A program made the position numbers and the translations under genes. The notes under the pieces are model-generated. The model saw nothing but the letters and a program-made list of their open reading frames with translations, ran no database searches and was not told the DNA's origin. From Psychrobacter sp. PG1 (GTDB lineage: Bacteria; Pseudomonadota; Gammaproteobacteria; Pseudomonadales; Moraxellaceae), in the NCBI RefSeq assembly GCF_014897815.1, contig NZ_JABUZG010000056.1, forward strand, positions 1 to 57,444: a stretch of DNA of 57,444 nucleotides, read 5' to 3'. Positions 17,151-26,034 of the stretch are shown here, piece by piece. Numbering within the stretch: position 1 is the first letter of the stretch; the number at the start of each line of letters is the position of its first letter.

Positions 17151-17666
17151 ATGCGTTACGATCTAGACTTTAAGATTAAAGTCATTGCATACTATAGAAA
17201 AGGACGTACTGGAGTTTCCACAGCTAAGAAGTTTGGACTTGATGAGAAGATAGTATCTAGATGGGTCCAGCAATATCAAATCGGTGGTATCGATGCTATC
17301 AAGCCTAAAAATAGCAAAACCAGATATAGTGCTGATTTTAAGTATAAAGTGATAACAGTGATGTTGACAGAAGGTTTGAGCCAATCTGAAACGGCACTTA
17401 AATTTCATATTAGCTCACCTGCTCTCATCAGTCATTGGCATAAAGCTTATCGACTCTACGGTATGTCTGGCCTCACATCCAAACATAAAGGGAGTATCCC
17501 TATGAAGTCTCCTATCATAAGCAAACCTGACGATGAAAAGACGCCTGCTGAATTGAAGCGTGAGAATGAGTATCTACGCGCAGAGAATGCCTATCTAAAA
17601 AAGCTGGATGCCTTGCTAAGGGAAAGGGAACAAGCTGCGACAAAGCAAGGCTCATCGAAGCGTTAA
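17151..17666 (+). CDS. IS3-family transposase OrfA
   Basis: DNA-binding part of the transposase, 171 residues. It has two helix-turn-helix repeats (about residues 5-50 with GVSTAKKFGLDEKIVSRWV, and 58-105 with LSQSETALKFHISS), followed by a helical leucine-rich region (LKRENEYLRAENAYLKKLDALL, about residues 132-155) that mediates multimer formation in IS3-family OrfA proteins. The ATG at 17151 follows the GGGGG in the hairpin stem; an upstream in-frame start at 17124 lies inside the terminal repeat hairpin and is unlikely. Near its 3' end it contains the frameshift site that yields OrfAB. Confidence 0.92.
   Translation: MRYDLDFKIKVIAYYRKGRTGVSTAKKFGLDEKIVSRWVQQYQIGGIDAIKPKNSKTRYSADFKYKVITVMLTEGLSQSETALKFHISSPALISHWHKAYRLYGMSGLTSKHKGSIPMKSPIISKPDDEKTPAELKRENEYLRAENAYLKKLDALLREREQAATKQGSSKR
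17597..17603 (+). promoter_or_regulatory. programmed -1 frameshift site (A6G)
   Basis: The heptamer A AAA AAG lies in the correct phase of orfA (codons AAA at 17598 and AAG at 17601). Slipping back one base joins orfA to the orfB frame, which is open from 17570 to 18493. This is the classic IS3-family arrangement for making the OrfAB transposase. Confidence 0.88.
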
Positions 17667-18493
17667 GAGAGCAGCATCTATTATCTGACTTATTAACCAT
17701 AGCAACCCTTGCAAGGAGTAATTTCTACTACCATAGAGCGCAGCTGTGGAATAAAGATAAGTATGCCGACTTAAAGCAGCATATCATCACCCTTTATCAC
17801 CAGCACAAAGGCAGATATGGTTATCGTCGAATAACAGCTGCCTTAAAACAGCTAGGGATTCATCATAATCATAAACTTATCGCCAAGCTTATGAAGCAGC
17901 TGAAGCTCAGTGCACGGATTCGACGGCAAAAGTGGCGCTCATATAAGGGACAACAAGGCAAAATAGCAAACAATCATCTAAAGCGTCGGTTCAAGGCAAG
18001 TAGACCCTTTAAACGTTGGCTCACTGACATTACCGAGTTTAAGGTCGGTGATAAAAAATTATACTTATCACCGATACTCGATTGTTATAATAATGAGATT
18101 ATTAGTTATACGCTCTCAAAAAGGCCGACCTATGATTTAGTAAGTCGAATGCTAAGTCAGGCACTGGAAAAAACCAAAGCCAGCCGTCATAAGAAGCTAA
18201 TGCTACATTCAGATCAGGGATGGCATTATCAGATGAAGCCGTTTAAAAAGACGCTCAAAAAGCATCAGCTTAAACAAAGTATGAGCAGGAAAGGAAATTG
18301 CCTCGATAATGCGCTGATGGAAGGCTTCTTCGGTACACTAAAGTGTGAGACTATTTATATTGAGAAGCCAGACTCGATTGAGGCGTTAGAGAAACAGATT
18401 CATGAGTATATCCACTACTACAATCATGAAAGAATTCAGCTTAAACTAAAAAGACTGAGTCCTGTGCAATACAGAACTCAGTCCTTGAAATAA
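17597..18493 (+). CDS. IS3-family transposase OrfB region (made as OrfAB fusion)
   Basis: Catalytic part of the transposase, about 298 residues in the -1 frame after the A6G site. An IS3-type N-terminal helical region (KARLIEALREQHLLSDLL, then KGRYGYRRITAALKQLG) precedes the DDE integrase core. The catalytic residues are visible as the Asp in WLTDITEF, the Asp in LHSDQGWHY and the Glu in NALMEGFFGTLK, with the D-to-E spacing of about 35 that marks the family. The first ATG of this frame is far inside (17891), so an independent OrfB start is not needed. No stop interrupts the frame, so the enzyme is likely functional. Confidence 0.92.
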   Translation, partial: KKAGCLAKGKGTSCDKARLIEALREQHLLSDLLTIATLARSNFYYHRAQLWNKDKYADLKQHIITLYHQHKGRYGYRRITAALKQLGIHHNHKLIAKLMKQLKLSARIRRQKWRSYKGQQGKIANNHLKRRFKASRPFKRWLTDITEFKVGDKKLYLSPILDCYNNEIISYTLSKRPTYDLVSRMLSQALEKTKASRHKKLMLHSDQGWHYQMKPFKKTLKKHQLKQSMSRKGNCLDNALMEGFFGTLKCETIYIEKPDSIEALEKQIHEYIHYYNHERIQLKLKRLSPVQYRTQSLK

Positions 18494-18512
18494 ACTTAAA
18501 CCGTCTAAGATT

Positions 18513-18526
18513 TGGGGGTCAGTTCA
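18513..18526 (-). repeat. IS right terminal inverted repeat
   Basis: TGGGGGTCAGTTCA, the exact reverse complement of the left end 17106-17119. TTA at 18527-18529 is the second copy of the target duplication. Confidence 0.93.
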
Positions 18527-18546
18527 TTAACGTGGCTTTTTTTATT
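18527..18546 (-). terminator. right half of the terminator split by the IS
   Basis: TTAACGTGGC followed by a T7 run is the right arm of the hairpin whose left arm is at 17085-17099. Alone it cannot form the original stem, so the lytic transglycosylase transcript coming from the right has also lost this terminator. Confidence 0.85.
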
Positions 18547-18575
18547 TGCTTAACCTAAGATACATCTGCAGAATA

Positions 18576-20057
18576 CTAAGAACCTTCGTCAACACGAACG
18601 AGCTTCACCACACCGTCGCTACCAATGACACGGCGATAGCGTGTGTTACCAGAGGTAGGTGATTGCGCAGAAGGCTGCGTCGAGTAAGTATTAGGAGTAC
18701 TCGTTTGCTGCTGAATCAGCTGTCCCATGCGATCAGCAGAGGCAGGGTTTAAAGGCTGGCTATTCGACGGCTGTCCGTATTGATTGCCGTATTGCGTACT
18801 TTTCGGGGCTGTGTTTCCAGCATCTCCAATGATTGCGCGGTAGAATTTCTGTCCTGCGCGGCCATCCGCTGGCAAGATACCATGACTAGATTGGTATTGC
18901 TGAATCGCGATACGGGTATTATCGCCAATAATGCCGTCAACACCACCAATATCGTAACCCGCGTTCAATAACGCCTGCTGGATATCTTTGGCTTGCTGGC
19001 GACTGATACCAGGGTCATCGGTAGGCCATGCCGTGACAAAATCAGTTTTGCTGCTGTCCTCTTTGGTGATTAAGTCTGATAAATGGGCGATTGCCAATGC
19101 ATAATTTTCTGACGCATTATAAGAGTAAAACGTATCAAAGTTTTTACCAACTAAGAAAGCAGGACCATCTTTGCCAGCGGGTAATAATAGACCAGCACTA
19201 CTCAAATCGTTTGGCAATGGACTGCCATTGGCGAGCGTGATACCTTGATTGCGCCAGTGGCTGATAGACTTCTTGTTTTTACGGTCAGACGCTGCCCAAA
19301 ATCCACTGGGCAGCTTGACTTCGTAACCCCAAGGCTCGCCCGTGCGATAGCCGCGCTTATCTAAGAAGTTGGCGGTAGAGGCTAGCGCGTCAGGCACACT
19401 ATTGACCAAATCGCGGCGACCATCACCATCGAAATCAACTGCCAACTCTAAAAAGGTACTTGGCATAAATTGCGTTTGCCCAAAAGCGCCCGCCCATGAG
19501 CCCGTCATATCACTTGGCGCGATATCACCGTTTTGGACGATTTTTAGCGCATTGGCGTATTCACCTTGGAAGTAGCTCTGACGGCGATCGAAACAAGACA
19601 GCGTCGCTAGAGACTCAAACAAAGGTTTTTTGCCCAATGTCTGCCCAAAGTTTGACTCAACGCCCCATACACCTAATACGTGCTCGGCTTTGACGCCATA
19701 GCGTGATTCAATTTGACGTAGCGTATCCGCCCATTGACGCTTGGCGCGGATGCCATCTTCTACACGCTCTTTATCGACCAATGAAGATAAATAATCCCAA
19801 ACGTCTTTTTGAAACTCTGGCTGATAATTCAATGACTGAATCACGCTAGGATCAGGCTGGCTAGGGCGATAGTTATTAAAAGTAGAGCTATCAACCCCTC
19901 GAAATTTGCTAGAGTTTTTCAAACCGTCTAAGCATTGTTGAAACTCGGCATTAGATAAGTCTGGCGCTGGAGGTTTGGCTGCTTGAGCAGTGCTAGCAAA
20001 ACTCAGCCCAACAGCAAGGCTAAGTAATGATAAAGTAGAAACTGGAGTCAAACGCAT
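18576..20057 (-). CDS. lytic murein transglycosylase, MltB-like (SLT_2) with peptidoglycan-binding domain
   Basis: Periplasmic enzyme that cleaves peptidoglycan glycan strands. A Sec signal peptide ends at TAQAA (about residue 27). The SLT_2 catalytic domain follows (about residues 35-345) with the catalytic Glu134 in LGVWGVESNFG and the GSWAGAFGQTQFMPS motif. A PG_binding_1 domain follows at about residues 355-410 (DIQQALLNAGYDIGGVDG). The C terminus is Gln/Ser-rich and probably unstructured (about residues 415-470). The length of 493 residues is normal for the domain combination. No lipobox is present, so it is likely soluble. The start is preceded by AGGAT. Confidence 0.92.
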   Translation of the reverse strand: MRLTPVSTLSLLSLAVGLSFASTAQAAKPPAPDLSNAEFQQCLDGLKNSSKFRGVDSSTFNNYRPSQPDPSVIQSLNYQPEFQKDVWDYLSSLVDKERVEDGIRAKRQWADTLRQIESRYGVKAEHVLGVWGVESNFGQTLGKKPLFESLATLSCFDRRQSYFQGEYANALKIVQNGDIAPSDMTGSWAGAFGQTQFMPSTFLELAVDFDGDGRRDLVNSVPDALASTANFLDKRGYRTGEPWGYEVKLPSGFWAASDRKNKKSISHWRNQGITLANGSPLPNDLSSAGLLLPAGKDGPAFLVGKNFDTFYSYNASENYALAIAHLSDLITKEDSSKTDFVTAWPTDDPGISRQQAKDIQQALLNAGYDIGGVDGIIGDNTRIAIQQYQSSHGILPADGRAGQKFYRAIIGDAGNTAPKSTQYGNQYGQPSNSQPLNPASADRMGQLIQQQTSTPNTYSTQPSAQSPTSGNTRYRRVIGSDGVVKLVRVDEGS

Positions 20058-20290
20058 GAAAATATCCTATAAACGTTGAAATAGTTATTAAAAGAGAAAG
20101 CAAAGCGGATTGGTACAGTATGGACTTAGAGTAACCAATCTCATGGGTAAAGAAAAGGTATCGAAGTAAGCGGTTACTATAAATTGACGGTGGCGTGAGG
20201 TTGGGATAGGGTTTAGGATAGATAAGCTAAAATGCATCAAGTACTAAACAAGAAATAGAATGAATCATTTCCATTTCCTTCAAACCCTAA

Positions 20291-21004
20291 TCACTTACCT
20301 AAAACCCCATCTAACTCTTCAATAAACTTATGAATACGCGCCGCATTTTTGCCCAAATCGCTCCCACCAACCCGTGACTTGCTACGAATATCGACCAAAC
20401 GTTCATTACCGTTATCCGTGATACGCACGACAACATCATCTTTAAAACCGAACCAAGCAGTCGTATCTGTCGCTTCAATGATGCCTTTGTCGGCTTCGGC
20501 ATTTACCAACTCCCAGCCTAAATTATCGATGGCTTGTTTGGTCGCCTCAACCAGCTCGGATTTTGATTGGGGATAATTTAATGTTTGTAATTCAGGGTAG
20601 GCGGCGCGTTGTTGCTCTGCTGTCTCGATGCCATCATAGGCTATCGGATTGGGTGCATCAGCGCGTAGTGGGGCAATGGCTACAAATTCAGGTGGGTTCA
20701 CTAAGTCAGTAGAAATATCATGAATAGGCGGTACATTTTTGGCGGTATTAATCATGCTTAGTGGAATAGCAATGGCAGTGATAGCAAGCACTGCCGATGT
20801 TAACGCGCTACCAAGGCTAGCCGTATCTCGTTTAAATAAAAGCTGTATGCCTAATAGTACCAATGCTGCGATACCAGCAAATATACCAAACTTAAACCCT
20901 GCAAACGCAGTCGCTAAATCTACTAAGCCAAACTTGTAAAGCGGACCTGCGAGTGTGACTAGTAAAATAGAGATTAAACTTATCAGCCCAACTAATATTT
21001 TCAT
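20291..21004 (-). CDS. DUF1499 domain-containing membrane protein
   Basis: A 237-residue protein with three hydrophobic segments in the first ~105 residues, then a soluble domain matching DUF1499 (about residues 125-235): TLNYPQSKSELVEATKQA, then GIIEATDTTAWFGFKDDVVVRI and VDIRSKSRVGGSDLGKNAARI, the last being the most conserved block. The family is widespread and has no proven function. The start has GGAG upstream. An 82-base gap separates it from the tpm gene upstream on the same strand, so the two may be co-transcribed. Confidence 0.87.
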   Translation of the reverse strand: MKILVGLISLISILLVTLAGPLYKFGLVDLATAFAGFKFGIFAGIAALVLLGIQLLFKRDTASLGSALTSAVLAITAIAIPLSMINTAKNVPPIHDISTDLVNPPEFVAIAPLRADAPNPIAYDGIETAEQQRAAYPELQTLNYPQSKSELVEATKQAIDNLGWELVNAEADKGIIEATDTTAWFGFKDDVVVRITDNGNERLVDIRSKSRVGGSDLGKNAARIHKFIEELDGVLGK

Positions 21005-21085
21005 TCAATTTCTCCATCATGATTTAGTAATGATTAATCGCTGCGCAAACGGCTTTATTAACGACTTATTTCATTTATTAACCAC

Positions 21086-21739
21086 TTATTTCAACAACCA
21101 AACATGCTCAGAGGCTGTTAGCTCAGGTGCCGATCCTATAGAAGTAAGTTCACTCGTCAGTTCGCTGATATGATAGTTATCGCCATAATATTGCTGTATT
21201 TGCTCGCTACTGATAGAGAACGGGGGTCCCGCTTTTTTGCTTTGGTCATAAGTGAGAGTGATGATAAATTGTGGTGCATGACCACTTATTTTACGTATAT
21301 GCTCGCTATACTTCGTACGCATATTTTCTGGCAGCGCAATCAATGCGGCTTTATCATACACCGCCTTTACAGATCCGATATCCTCAGATAACAGTGCAAA
21401 AATATCAGCAACCCATAAGGTAATGGTTTGTCCTGACAACTGACCTTGATAGTATTTAATGGCTGGATTGTCTGCATGCTGGTGCACAGCAGGGGAGATA
21501 TTCTGCTCAGCAAAGAATTCTTGTACCGCTGTTTCCACCAATTCAACGCCTACGACGTCGTAGCCTTGCGCTGCCAGCCAAGCCATATCAATCGATTTAC
21601 CGCAAAGAGGGACAAAGACACGGCTACCAGCTGGCAGGTTTAACTGCTTAAAGTACTTCATTAATAATGGATTCACTGCAGACTGATTAAAGCCAATGCG
21701 TTTCTCTTGCCAGCGGCTGTGCCAAAATTCAGCGTTCAT
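21086..21739 (-). CDS. tpm: thiopurine S-methyltransferase
   Basis: SAM-dependent methyltransferase of the TPMT family, 217 residues, the usual bacterial length. Visible landmarks are the N-terminal FWHSRWQEKRIGFNQ, the SAM-binding VFVPLCGKSIDMAWLAAQG (about residues 40-58), VGVELVE and the DIFALL region. In other bacteria the enzyme methylates thiopurines and some selenium and tellurium compounds; the natural substrate here is unknown. The start has GGCGAAGGT upstream. Confidence 0.92.
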   Translation of the reverse strand: MNAEFWHSRWQEKRIGFNQSAVNPLLMKYFKQLNLPAGSRVFVPLCGKSIDMAWLAAQGYDVVGVELVETAVQEFFAEQNISPAVHQHADNPAIKYYQGQLSGQTITLWVADIFALLSEDIGSVKAVYDKAALIALPENMRTKYSEHIRKISGHAPQFIITLTYDQSKKAGPPFSISSEQIQQYYGDNYHISELTSELTSIGSAPELTASEHVWLLK

Positions 21740-21818
21740 ACCTTCGCCTTTATTCGTTTAGGTTTATATTATGAGGTTTCTCTATAATAACCGTTTGAGT
21801 GAGAATGCTAAAGGTATC

Positions 21819-21853
21819 AAAAAGCCAAACGCTCATATAATAAGCGTTTGGCT
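21819..21853 (-). terminator. terminator of msrA
   Basis: AGCCAAACGCT (21823-21833) and its exact complement at 21843-21853 enclose a 9-base loop; on the minus strand the stem is followed by T5. It lies between msrA and tpm and isolates the two. Confidence 0.87.
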
Positions 21854-21909
21854 ATAATGAAATGCTAAGCTAACCTTTTTCCAAATGAAAACTATCTTCA
21901 TTTTGTGGT

Positions 21910-22431
21910 TTAGCTCACCATATATTGACTAAACTCTTTACGCAATTTGGCAAGTTTTGGTGGTATGGCAAAGTTGCAATAAGCTTGTCCTGGATTTCGG
22001 TTAAAGAAATCTTGGTGGGTCTCTTCTGCTTGATAAAACTCAACGGCTGGGTGTACTTCGGTGACCACATTGATGCCCATATCGCGCAGTTTATTGATGG
22101 TGCGGTCAATGGTCGGTTTTTGGGCTTCATCTGTGTAGAACACAACGCTTCTATACTGGCTACCGACGTCATTGCCTTGACGATCCATTGTGGTGGGATC
22201 GTGGGTGGCAAAGAAAACATCGAGTATGACTTCTAATGGGACGATAGAGTCATCGAACTCGACTTTGATGACTTCAACGTGCCCTGTATTGCCACTACAG
22301 ACCGCTTCGTAATTGGCAGAAACAGCGTCACCGCCCATGTAGCCTGAGACGACAGATTGCACGCCTTTTACGGATAAAAATACCGATTCGGTGCACCAAA
22401 AACAGCCACCGCCTAAAATAATGGTTTGCAT
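21910..22431 (-). CDS. msrA: peptide-methionine (S)-S-oxide reductase
   Basis: Repairs methionine-S-sulfoxide in proteins using thioredoxin. The catalytic Cys10 lies in GGGCFWCTE, followed by the family blocks SGYMGG, GHVEVIKVEFD, FFATHDPTTMDRQGNDVGSQYRS and HQDFFNRNPGQAYC. At 173 residues it is the minimal MsrA without fused MsrB. The ATG has AGGAAG at good spacing. Confidence 0.95.
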   Translation of the reverse strand: MQTIILGGGCFWCTESVFLSVKGVQSVVSGYMGGDAVSANYEAVCSGNTGHVEVIKVEFDDSIVPLEVILDVFFATHDPTTMDRQGNDVGSQYRSVVFYTDEAQKPTIDRTINKLRDMGINVVTEVHPAVEFYQAEETHQDFFNRNPGQAYCNFAIPPKLAKLRKEFSQYMVS

Positions 22432-22538
22432 AATTCTTCCTGTTTTTATAAATATAAAATACCAGCCAAGTGATGTTTACTTAGCAATACCTATTTAGCT
22501 TAGCAGGGGATCTGACCGCGATAAGTAACAAACAGTAA

Positions 22539-22547
22539 TGTTATAAT
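22539..22547 (+). promoter_or_regulatory. candidate extended -10 of the cmoA promoter
   Basis: TGTTATAAT (TGn followed by a perfect TATAAT) lies about 88 bases upstream of the cmoA start and points toward it. No good -35 hexamer is seen at 17 bases, as is common for extended -10 promoters. Confidence 0.45.
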
Positions 22548-22634
22548 GAGCTTTTGCTACGTCGTGCCGCTTTCAACTAATAACGACAAGCAAGACCATC
22601 AATTATTTTTTAATTTAAGTTCTATTATCACAAA

Positions 22635-23423
22635 ATGAGTCGCACCATGAGTCAATCTAAGCCTGCTATTGTTAAACATGACACCTTATTTACCACGCCA
22701 CTCGATAAAGCGTCGCGTTTCTCCTTTGATGAGCAAGTGGTGGCTTGTTTCCCTGATATGATTCGTCGTAGTGTTCCCGGTTATGGTCAGGTGCTGGCGA
22801 TGTTGCCCATATTTGCTCGACGTCATTGTAAGTATCGTCAACAGAGCGATAGTGGTCAGCGCGTCAGTCGAGTGTATGATTTGGGTTGTTCACTTGGCGC
22901 AGCAAGTATGGCGTTGGCGGGTGAGTTTGAGCCGCAAGATTTGCAAATTAAAGCGATTGATATCTCACCAGCGATGACGACCGAAGCGACTACTTTACTG
23001 GCTGATAACTATCCAGAGCATAATATTGAAGTCCTCACTGCGGATATTCGTGATGTCGAGCTTGAGCCGTGCGATATGGTGATTTTAAACTTAACCTTAC
23101 AGTTTTTACCCGCCGCCGATAGAGTCGCAGTGTTAGAGAAAATTTATGCGGCATTAAGCGAAGGTGGCATACTGGTATTGACTGAAAAAACCCATGCTTT
23201 TGATGAGCAATATGACGCGTGGTTGGTTGAGCGTTATTATGACTTTAAACGTGCTAATGGGTATACCGAGATGGAAATCAGTGGCAAACGTAATGCATTA
23301 GAAAACGTTCTTATTACTGATACATTAGATGAGCATCATGCACGGTTAGATCAAGTTGGCTTTAAACGTCATCTGACGTGGTTTCAGTTTTTAAACTTTG
23401 TCTCAATTGTGGCGTTTAAATAA
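22635..23423 (+). CDS. cmoA: carboxy-S-adenosyl-L-methionine synthase
   Basis: Converts SAM and prephenate into carboxy-SAM, the donor used by CmoB for 5-oxyacetic acid modification of wobble uridine in tRNA. Family landmarks: [23 protein letters not shown] (around residues 27-50), SAM motif [37 protein letters not shown] and [11 protein letters not shown]. Its 262 residues are slightly above the usual ~247; a second in-frame ATG at 22647 may be the true start, and neither has a strong ribosome binding site. cmoB follows after 49 bases, so the two form an operon. Confidence 0.94.
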   Translation: MSRTMSQSKPAIVKHDTLFTTPLDKASRFSFDEQVVACFPDMIRRSVPGYGQVLAMLPIFARRHCKYRQQSDSGQRVSRVYDLGCSLGAASMALAGEFEPQDLQIKAIDISPAMTTEATTLLADNYPEHNIEVLTADIRDVELEPCDMVILNLTLQFLPAADRVAVLEKIYAALSEGGILVLTEKTHAFDEQYDAWLVERYYDFKRANGYTEMEISGKRNALENVLITDTLDEHHARLDQVGFKRHLTWFQFLNFVSIVAFK

Positions 23424-23472
23424 TCCTTATTTTTAACACAGTTTTTTTTGATCAATACGGTAATCTGCTTTT

Positions 23473-24495
23473 ATGCTTAACGATACTATTATTCACGCCG
23501 AACGCGAACTATATCTAACCCTACTAGAGCTGGCACAGCAGCAGCCAAGTGCTTATGAATGGCTGACCCGACTGCCAACATGGTTAGGTGATATAAAAGA
23601 CAAAGCCAACTATGCGCATGCACCTGCTTATCAAGCGTCAGTCGCTCGTTTGCCAGAACTAACCGTCAATAACGTCGATCTGAACAGTGATGTCCTGACG
23701 ATTGATGCGAGTCTTAATCAGTCTCAGCGCAAACAAACAATGGCATTATTAAAGCAGCTCATGCCGTGGCGCAAAGGGCCTTTTCAAATTGGTAGTGAAG
23801 AAGGCAATCCAATATTGATTGATACTGAATGGCACAGCGATTGGAAGTGGCAACGAGTCGCACCGCATTTAAGTAATTTAAAAGGTCGTCGCGTATTAGA
23901 TGTGGGTGGTGGCTCTGGCTATCACGGCTGGCGTATGGCAGGGGCAGGAGCAGATACAGTCATTATCATTGATCCGTCATGCTTGTTTTATCATCAGTTT
24001 ATGGCGATTCGGCATTTTGTCGGGGCTGCTGATAGCTATAGAACGCATTATATCCCCGTACCACTTGAAGCCTTGCCCGAGCATAGCCAATTATTTGATA
24101 CCGTATTTAGCATGGGTGTGCTCTATCATCGCCAATCGCCGTTTGAGCATTTACAACAGCTTAAAGGGCAGTTGGTCAAAGGCGGTGAGCTGGTGCTTGA
24201 AACCTTGGTTATCGAAGGTGATGCCAATACCGTACTGGTGCCACACGACCGCTATGCCCAGATGAATAACGTGTATTTTTTACCATCAGTCGCCGCATTG
24301 ATAGGCTGGCTAGAAAAAGCAGGATTCTCAGAGGTATGCTGCGTTGATGTCGCAGTGACTTTAACAGAAGAGCAGCGCAAAACGGAGTGGATGACCTATC
24401 ATTCGCTATCCGACTTCTTAGATCCTAATGATTCCAGCAAAACCCTTGAAGGCTATCCTGCGCCGATGCGTGCAACTTTGATTGCCAAAAAGTAG
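23473..24495 (+). CDS. cmoB: tRNA U34 carboxymethyltransferase
   Basis: Transfers the carboxymethyl group from carboxy-SAM to 5-hydroxyuridine at tRNA position 34. The 340-residue protein shows the CmoB blocks: LMPWRKGPFQIG, IDTEWHSDWKWQRV, the SAM-binding RVLDVGGGSGYHGWRMAG (about residues 139-156), SMGVLYHRQSPFEHL and a C-terminal EWMTYHSLSDFLDP. It acts directly after CmoA, encoded just upstream. The start at 23473 lacks a clear ribosome binding site. Confidence 0.95.
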   Translation: MLNDTIIHAERELYLTLLELAQQQPSAYEWLTRLPTWLGDIKDKANYAHAPAYQASVARLPELTVNNVDLNSDVLTIDASLNQSQRKQTMALLKQLMPWRKGPFQIGSEEGNPILIDTEWHSDWKWQRVAPHLSNLKGRRVLDVGGGSGYHGWRMAGAGADTVIIIDPSCLFYHQFMAIRHFVGAADSYRTHYIPVPLEALPEHSQLFDTVFSMGVLYHRQSPFEHLQQLKGQLVKGGELVLETLVIEGDANTVLVPHDRYAQMNNVYFLPSVAALIGWLEKAGFSEVCCVDVAVTLTEEQRKTEWMTYHSLSDFLDPNDSSKTLEGYPAPMRATLIAKK

Positions 24496-24532
24496 CGCGT
24501 GCGTACTGTATCACTCATAAGGAAAATGGGTA

Positions 24533-25660
24533 GTGAAAAAAATAATGATTTTGCTCAGCGCTATGATGGGTTTATTGCCATTGACGTCCATATCAGCTCA
24601 TGCTGCCTATGGTACGCCATTTGAAGGGTGGGGCTTTGTGCAGGATGATTGGCAAGTGGTTTGCGATAATACATTGACTTGTCGCGCAGCAGGTTATGCA
24701 GATGAGAGTATGTTCGATACGCCAGCTTCTATTTTATTAACTGTCATACCCAAAAAAGCCTTGCCGATTGCCCAAATCCAGTTTTTATCAGAAACTTCAG
24801 ACAAAACCTACCATAGTGCTGGACTGTGGTTAAATGGCAAAAACCAAGGCATGCTACAACCAGATGCTGATGGTTCTGCGTACGATTTAACCGCCAAGCA
24901 CACTCAGCAACTTCTGAGTCATTCGCGTCAAAATACTAAGATAGAGATAAGAGCGGGTGATGAAAATTGGTCTATTAGCGACAAAGGTATGAGTGCCGTG
25001 CTGCTCAAGCTTGACGAAGTACAAGGTCGCGTCGGCACACCGTTGGCACTGGTTAGTAAAAACAATCCAAATCGGCAAACGCCTAAAGCAGCAAAAGCGA
25101 AACCTGTGATTAAAAAAGCATATGCCTATGCTGACAATAAGCAAATGGATTCGTCAAAGTTGGCTTATTTTCAAGCGAATATAAACAAGTGGATCGATAT
25201 TGATGCCAAGGAGCTTATAGGCTCTGAAGATGATATGGGAGACTGTGAGCTGATTAATCCAAAAACCGAAGTGTATCAACGAATGCAAGAGTATGGTGTT
25301 GATAGACTGGATTGGACATTTACACCCGTAGATGCCACCCATACGCTTGCTAGCCACCTGTGCTGGCAAGGCGCATATAATGAAAGTTCAGGTTATTGGC
25401 TTATTAATCATGACAAACCAAGCAAGCCAAAACTGATCACTACGGCAGGCAATGACTATTCTGATGGCGAGATTTGGGCCACCCATAAAGATCGAGGCTT
25501 GGGTGACTGCTGGAATCATGCGATATGGGTTTGGAATGGTCAAACATTTGCCAAATCGGAAGATTCCAGCTCAGGAATGTGTCGCGGTTTTGCTGGTGGT
25601 GCGTGGGATTTACCAACTTACGTGAGTGAAGTCGTAAAAAATGATAGCAAGGCTCAGTGA
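24533..25660 (+). CDS. DUF1176 domain-containing periplasmic protein
   Basis: A 375-residue exported protein. A signal peptide is present (cleavage near SAHA-AYG, about residue 24). The rest fits DUF1176: an N-terminal WQVVCDNTLTCRAAGYA segment, and paired cysteines later (SHLCWQGAYNESSGYWL, then GLGDCWNHAIWVWNG with SSGMCRGF). The family is known in Gammaproteobacteria but has no established function. The start is GTG with AAGGA upstream. It follows cmoB by 37 bases and is likely in the same transcript. Confidence 0.87.
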   Translation: MKKIMILLSAMMGLLPLTSISAHAAYGTPFEGWGFVQDDWQVVCDNTLTCRAAGYADESMFDTPASILLTVIPKKALPIAQIQFLSETSDKTYHSAGLWLNGKNQGMLQPDADGSAYDLTAKHTQQLLSHSRQNTKIEIRAGDENWSISDKGMSAVLLKLDEVQGRVGTPLALVSKNNPNRQTPKAAKAKPVIKKAYAYADNKQMDSSKLAYFQANINKWIDIDAKELIGSEDDMGDCELINPKTEVYQRMQEYGVDRLDWTFTPVDATHTLASHLCWQGAYNESSGYWLINHDKPSKPKLITTAGNDYSDGEIWATHKDRGLGDCWNHAIWVWNGQTFAKSEDSSSGMCRGFAGGAWDLPTYVSEVVKNDSKAQ

Positions 25661-25815
25661 GTGATATTTTCATAGGAATGATTGCCACACTATAAAGTGA
25701 AGCCGTCATGAGCCATGCATTTTTTAATTGATTATTTAACCGTCTATTTACAGTGATAGGCGAGTTATTTATTACCTATCATTGACAGTGAGGATACTGC
25801 TTAATTATATAAAAA

Positions 25816-26034
25816 CTATATCAACCACCTTTTAAAAGCGACTTCCAACAATAGCTTGAGTAAGAAGCCCACAAACCCTGCGCCTAGTGCTAAGAAAATC
25901 CAAAATGTGCCCGCGCGCCCAGCTTGAGATTCTTTAGAGATATCCCACATAATAAAAAATAAGAAGGCGATGAATATGGGTAGTAAAACATACAATCCCC
26001 AACTGGTAACTGTATTGGCAGCAATAGCAAACAT
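25816..26034 (-). CDS. DUF2788 small membrane protein
   Basis: A 72-residue protein with two hydrophobic segments (about residues 10-30 and 43-65) joined by the charged loop WDISKESQAGRAGTF, which matches the DUF2788 pattern known from gammaproteobacteria. Function unknown; the family is found as a single small gene. The ATG has AGGAT upstream. Confidence 0.75.
   Translation of the reverse strand: MFAIAANTVTSWGLYVLLPIFIAFLFFIMWDISKESQAGRAGTFWIFLALGAGFVGFLLKLLLEVAFKRWLI

Larger units (their letters stand above)
17106..18526 (+). mobile_element. IS3-family insertion sequence, IS150-like group, apparently intact
   Basis: The element is 1421 bp, begins with TG and ends with CA, and has 14-bp perfect terminal inverted repeats (TGAACTGACCCCCA) flanked by a 3-bp TTA duplication. 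It carries two overlapping frames: orfA with two helix-turn-helix regions and orfB with a DDE integrase core, joined by an A6G frameshift site. No stop or internal deletion is seen in either frame, so it could be active. The left end holds a hairpin that covers the orfA ribosome binding site. The insertion lies exactly in the loop of a terminator, a preference for palindromic loops known from some IS150-group elements such as IS1397. Confidence 0.95.

Noticed and set aside
17570..18493. Transposase as frameshifted pseudogene
   Set aside because: The -1 shift coincides with a correctly phased A6G slippery site, the normal IS3-family mechanism, and both frames are otherwise intact.
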